DNA of 21,627 nucleotides from Ophiothrix spiculata (Eukaryota > Echinodermata > Ophiuroidea > Amphilepidida > Ophiotrichidae): the NCBI GenBank assembly GCA_000969725.1, contig JXSR01S009091.1; one strand, 5' to 3'. The position numbers and the translations under genes are program-made. A model generated the notes under the pieces. The model saw only the letters and a list, made by a program, of their open reading frames with translations, ran no database searches and was not told the origin of the DNA. Shown here piece by piece: positions 19,276 through 21,627 of this stretch (position 1 is its first letter; each line of letters starts with the position of its first letter).

Positions 19276-19558
19276 CCCATGTTGACTTGCTAAGGAAAAC
19301 GGTCATGACGGTCTGTTTGTCGGCAAACTGTAAGCATTTGTGTCCATCTTCAAGCACAGACTTCTAACGACACGTTCAGGATGTTCAGTATTCAGCTCTT
19401 CAAAACTGTCAGCATCTCCTCGGAGTTTTGTGTCGGCTCATACAACTTTAAAGTTTGTAAATTTAAAGCTTTCTAATAATCCTGCAGGTATAAAGCGGTC
19501 ATTATAAGAGTTGTCTGATTCAACCTTACTTCAGTGACATGTGTTGGAAAATGAAGGC
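19276..19558. other. Short non-repetitive stretch with open frames
   Basis: Around 19370-19489 the plus strand is open in two frames. It ends at a possible donor (CCTGCAG|GTATAA at about 19489). The composition is less AT-rich than its surroundings. It could be an exon; no motif is recognisable and no partner is known. Confidence 0.2.
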
Positions 19559-20259
19559 GTACACTCTTATTGTGAAAGAGTGAAAGAGCCATATGAGTGA
19601 CCAATATTGTAGAGTGAAGTTCACTCTCAAGAAAGAGTTATAGTAATTCACTCTAGGAAAGAGTGAACCGTTTATTTTTTTGAATAGTTCACTTTAAATG
19701 ATCTGGGAGGGATAAGAATAAATCTTCAAAAGAATGAAAGGTCACTCAATGATCTAGTCGTTTTATTGTGCAAATATATATCGGTAAGTAGATGCTAGAC
19801 AATGAACTTGTCGGTGTAAGCTTACTTAATACATTTGCCTATGTATTAAGTAAGCTTACATTGACAAGTTCCATCGATCCAGTTTTTGCATGGTTAGCGT
19901 CACTGTTGGGTATGTGGTGTCTGGCATCTACTCACCGATAAATAGTTACACAATTTCCTCTGAAATTCCTATGTCTGTCACTCCTCCACAGTCTTCAATT
20001 CAACCACCGCCATGAGCGCTGACGATTTTTCGTAGATATAACAGCGCGATGATCAGCGTTCCTGATTTGCTAGAACTTCACTCCGTAAAAGAGCGGTGTT
20101 TTCGAGCCACTCTCCTGCGAGTGAACGTCACTCTGGTACAAGAGTGAATTACCGCAAAGTATTTTTACTCTTAAAGAGCTAACACGCACTCGATTAGAGT
20201 CAAAACAAATTCACTCAAAATTTCGATTGAATCTTCACTCTTTCGCATTTAGAGTGTAC
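19559..20259. mobile_element. 701-bp MITE with AGAGTGAA subterminal repeats
   Basis: The ends are GTACACTCTTATTGTGAAAG and the complement of GTACACTCTAAATGCGAAAG, each followed by AGTGAA. Many GAGTGAA / TTCACTC words crowd the first 150 bp and the last 190 bp in both orientations. The middle holds nested inverted repeats (19775-19943). No coding sequence. Target duplication is unclear. Confidence 0.8.
19775..19943. repeat. Nested inverted repeats inside the MITE
   Basis: The inner hairpin has 31-bp arms, 19804-19834 and 19841-19871, differing at only two positions, with loop TTGCCT. Outside it, TCGGTAAGTAGATGCTAGAC (from 19781) pairs with GTCTGGCATCTACTCACCGA (from 19919) with two mismatches. 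About 46 bp of unpaired sequence on the right side make the stem asymmetric. Confidence 0.85.
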
Positions 20260-20604
20260 AATATGCATCATTTAGCTTTTTTGAGCGTTTAGCTATTAAA
20301 CTAATATGGAAAATGTTGGCAACACTATGCAGCAAATGGTGTGAACAAAGTTGAAAATTTCAAAATTTTCTAACTAATGAGGGGCACATCCCCATCAGAC
20401 ACCCCTTTCGTGTTTTGTCCACTGTTCATTGTGAATCTCTGGAGTACCTTTCCTACATGTTTATGGGTGCCGGGGGAAGCCAACTTGAGGCATCAGCCAG
20501 ACACCCCTTTTATATGTTTGGTTCCCTTATTCAATACAAGTCCTTTGCCTAAATTCGATGGGGAAAAGTGCTAACTTCAGGAATAAGTTAGCAAAAACTA
20601 TGCA

Positions 20605-20895
20605 GTAAGTGACCGGATGACTTTACACATAACCATAAAGGTTACAAAAAGCTACAAGAGTAAATCACCAAATTCGCCGAATTTTGGTGATTTACTCTTG
20701 ACAGTCGCCCAAAGTTTGAATACGTCATAGACCGGGGTCCCAAATGGACACGAACTCGCTGCCTAGGCAGCGCCCCTCGGGTAGCTTGGTATAGGTGGAC
20801 ACGGGATTGGGCAGCGAGAGGTCCCTGGTTTGAGCCCCGGTGGAAACAATATTGGACACCCTTTTTTTCCGAGGATATTGTAGGTAGGAGGTTCA
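20605..20895. mobile_element. Insertion with tRNA-like sequence in the minisatellite
   Basis: The repeat phrase ACTATGCACCAAATTGCG is split after ATGCA (20604) and resumes at CCAAATTGCG (20896). The intervening 291 bp carry a hairpin (20655-20700) and a plus-strand tRNA-like segment with A-box-like TAGCTTGGTATAGG at 20782 and B-box-like GGTTTGAGCCC at 20827, spaced 45 bp. The T stem has one mismatch. No A tail is seen. It may be a tRNA-derived SINE fragment. Confidence 0.55.
20655..20700. repeat. Near-perfect 22-bp hairpin
   Basis: CAAGAGTAAATCACCAAATT and AATTTTGGTGATTTACTCTT(G) pair almost completely, with a single-base length difference in an A/T run and a loop of about CGC. It sits near the left end of the insertion at 20605-20895. 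Confidence 0.85.
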
Positions 20896-21380
20896 CCAAA
20901 TTGCGTGAATAGTATTGTCAAATAACAAAGTTTTCTAACTAATGAGGGGCACATCCCCATCAGCTAGTAAAAACTATGCACCAAATCGCGTTTCCAAATT
21001 CCAGTATTTTCTAACTACATAGGGGCCATATTCCCCTCAGACACCCCGTTCGTATGTTTTGTTCCCTGTTCAATACAATTTGATTGGGGAAAGTGTTAAC
21101 TTGAGGTATCAGCTAACAAAAACTATGCACCAAATTGCGTTTAAAGTGTGTTCAAATTCCAAAATGTTCTAAATACTCAGGGGGCACATCCGCCTTAGAC
21201 ACCCCCTTTATATGTTTGGTTCCCTTGTTCAATACAAGTCCTTTGCCTACATTTGATGGGGAAAAGTGCTAACTTTTAGCAAAAACTATGCACCAAATTA
21301 CGTGAATAGTGTTTCCAAATAAAACAATTGTCTAACTACTGAGTGGGCACATCCCCCTCAGATAGCCCCTTTACATGTGT

Positions 21381-21627
21381 GGTAGGATAAATTAGCGATT
21401 ACTCTATTTTCGTTGTCGGTAAAATACTTGAGCTTGTCGGCAAAAAATACATCCACACACCCCTAAAGACAAAGGCCTGGGAATTCCCCTAGTTATTAGA
21501 GAACATCTGAGGGTTAAGTAATATAACCAACAAAAATGTTTGATCATCATTGTCATCTTAAATTTGACCTTTAACCACGGGTACATTTTTAGACCATCTA
21601 CTTGTACAACTAGTGGGGAGGCGGGGG
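21381..21627. other. Window end, nothing recognised
   Basis: AT-rich sequence after the minisatellite. A 60-codon minus-strand frame has no features. Nothing further can be supported. Confidence 0.4.

Larger units (their letters stand above)
20290..21380. repeat. Diverged minisatellite, ~150-165-bp unit
   Basis: ACTATGCA recurs at 20324, 20597, 20973, 21122 and 21285. Related phrases recur between: AACTA-TGAGGGGCACATCC, AGACACCCC(T/C)TT, TTGTTCAATACAAG and GGGGAAAGTGCTAACTT. Units vary in length and some are internally deleted. One interval is enlarged by an insertion at 20605-20895. The short frames in both strands follow the repeat and are not genes. Confidence 0.75.

Noticed and set aside
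18992..19357. 121-codon minus-strand frame (and a nested 66-codon frame)
   Set aside because: It is the translation of the polypurine and poly(C) tracts, giving Phe/Ser/Pro/Gly low complexity.
20782..20837. Functional tRNA gene on the plus strand
   Set aside because: Box spacing is right, but the T stem has a mismatch and no clear acceptor stem can be formed. It is listed only as tRNA-like sequence.

Overview
This window looks like non-coding, transposon-rich DNA from a multicellular eukaryote, most likely a marine invertebrate. The evidence is the AT-rich composition, the absence of any long open frame on either strand, a tRNA-derived SINE with a poly(A) tail, a dead LINE fragment with its 3' microsatellite, several terminal-inverted-repeat (TIR) elements, and splice-like exon boundaries. 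The LINE endonuclease/RT tail motif and the SINE body look like those seen in cnidarians, molluscs and other marine animals. I cannot name a species. No complete protein-coding gene can be supported; a few exon-like or decayed coding stretches are listed with low confidence.

Layout. 1-3128: anonymous AT-rich DNA with G-run modules, a (TG)n tract and small hairpins. 3129-6716: an 863-bp direct repeat (3129-3991 and 5853-6716) brackets a 1.86-kb middle region. That middle is itself duplicated at 8984-10860. Its right part is a TIR element packed with TCAAC/GTTGA words, truncated in the first copy and complete at 10324-11124. 6796-8134: a separate TIR element with a tandem repeat growing next to its right end. 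11353-11535: a spacer-free imperfect palindrome overlapping the tail of an exon-like minus-strand frame. 12174-12596: a minus-strand tRNA-derived SINE, followed by a second, inverted copy of its promoter start. 12698-12973: a small MITE. 14196-15213: a non-autonomous transposon with 221-bp, roughly 94% identical TIRs beginning CAGGGTGTCCC.

15542-16070 holds decayed-looking coding sequence. 16890-17620 is the 3' end of a LINE whose reading frame is split by the most striking object in the window: a foldback array at 17019-17421. It is made of a 16-bp word, TCGGACTAGCGCAGTG, repeated about 10 times on one strand and about 6 times on the other around a central hairpin. It is flanked by a near-perfect 9-bp target duplication. 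Two short candidate exons with good splice sites, a stop codon and a downstream AATAAA follow at 17843-18325. 19016-19275 is a G-run/C-run followed by a polypurine tract. 19559-20259 is a MITE with GAGTGAA subterminal repeats and a 31-bp nested hairpin. 20300-21380 is a diverged minisatellite interrupted by a tRNA-like insertion.

The elements do not form a pathway. They record successive insertions, duplications and nested events. All boundaries and identities were judged by eye.
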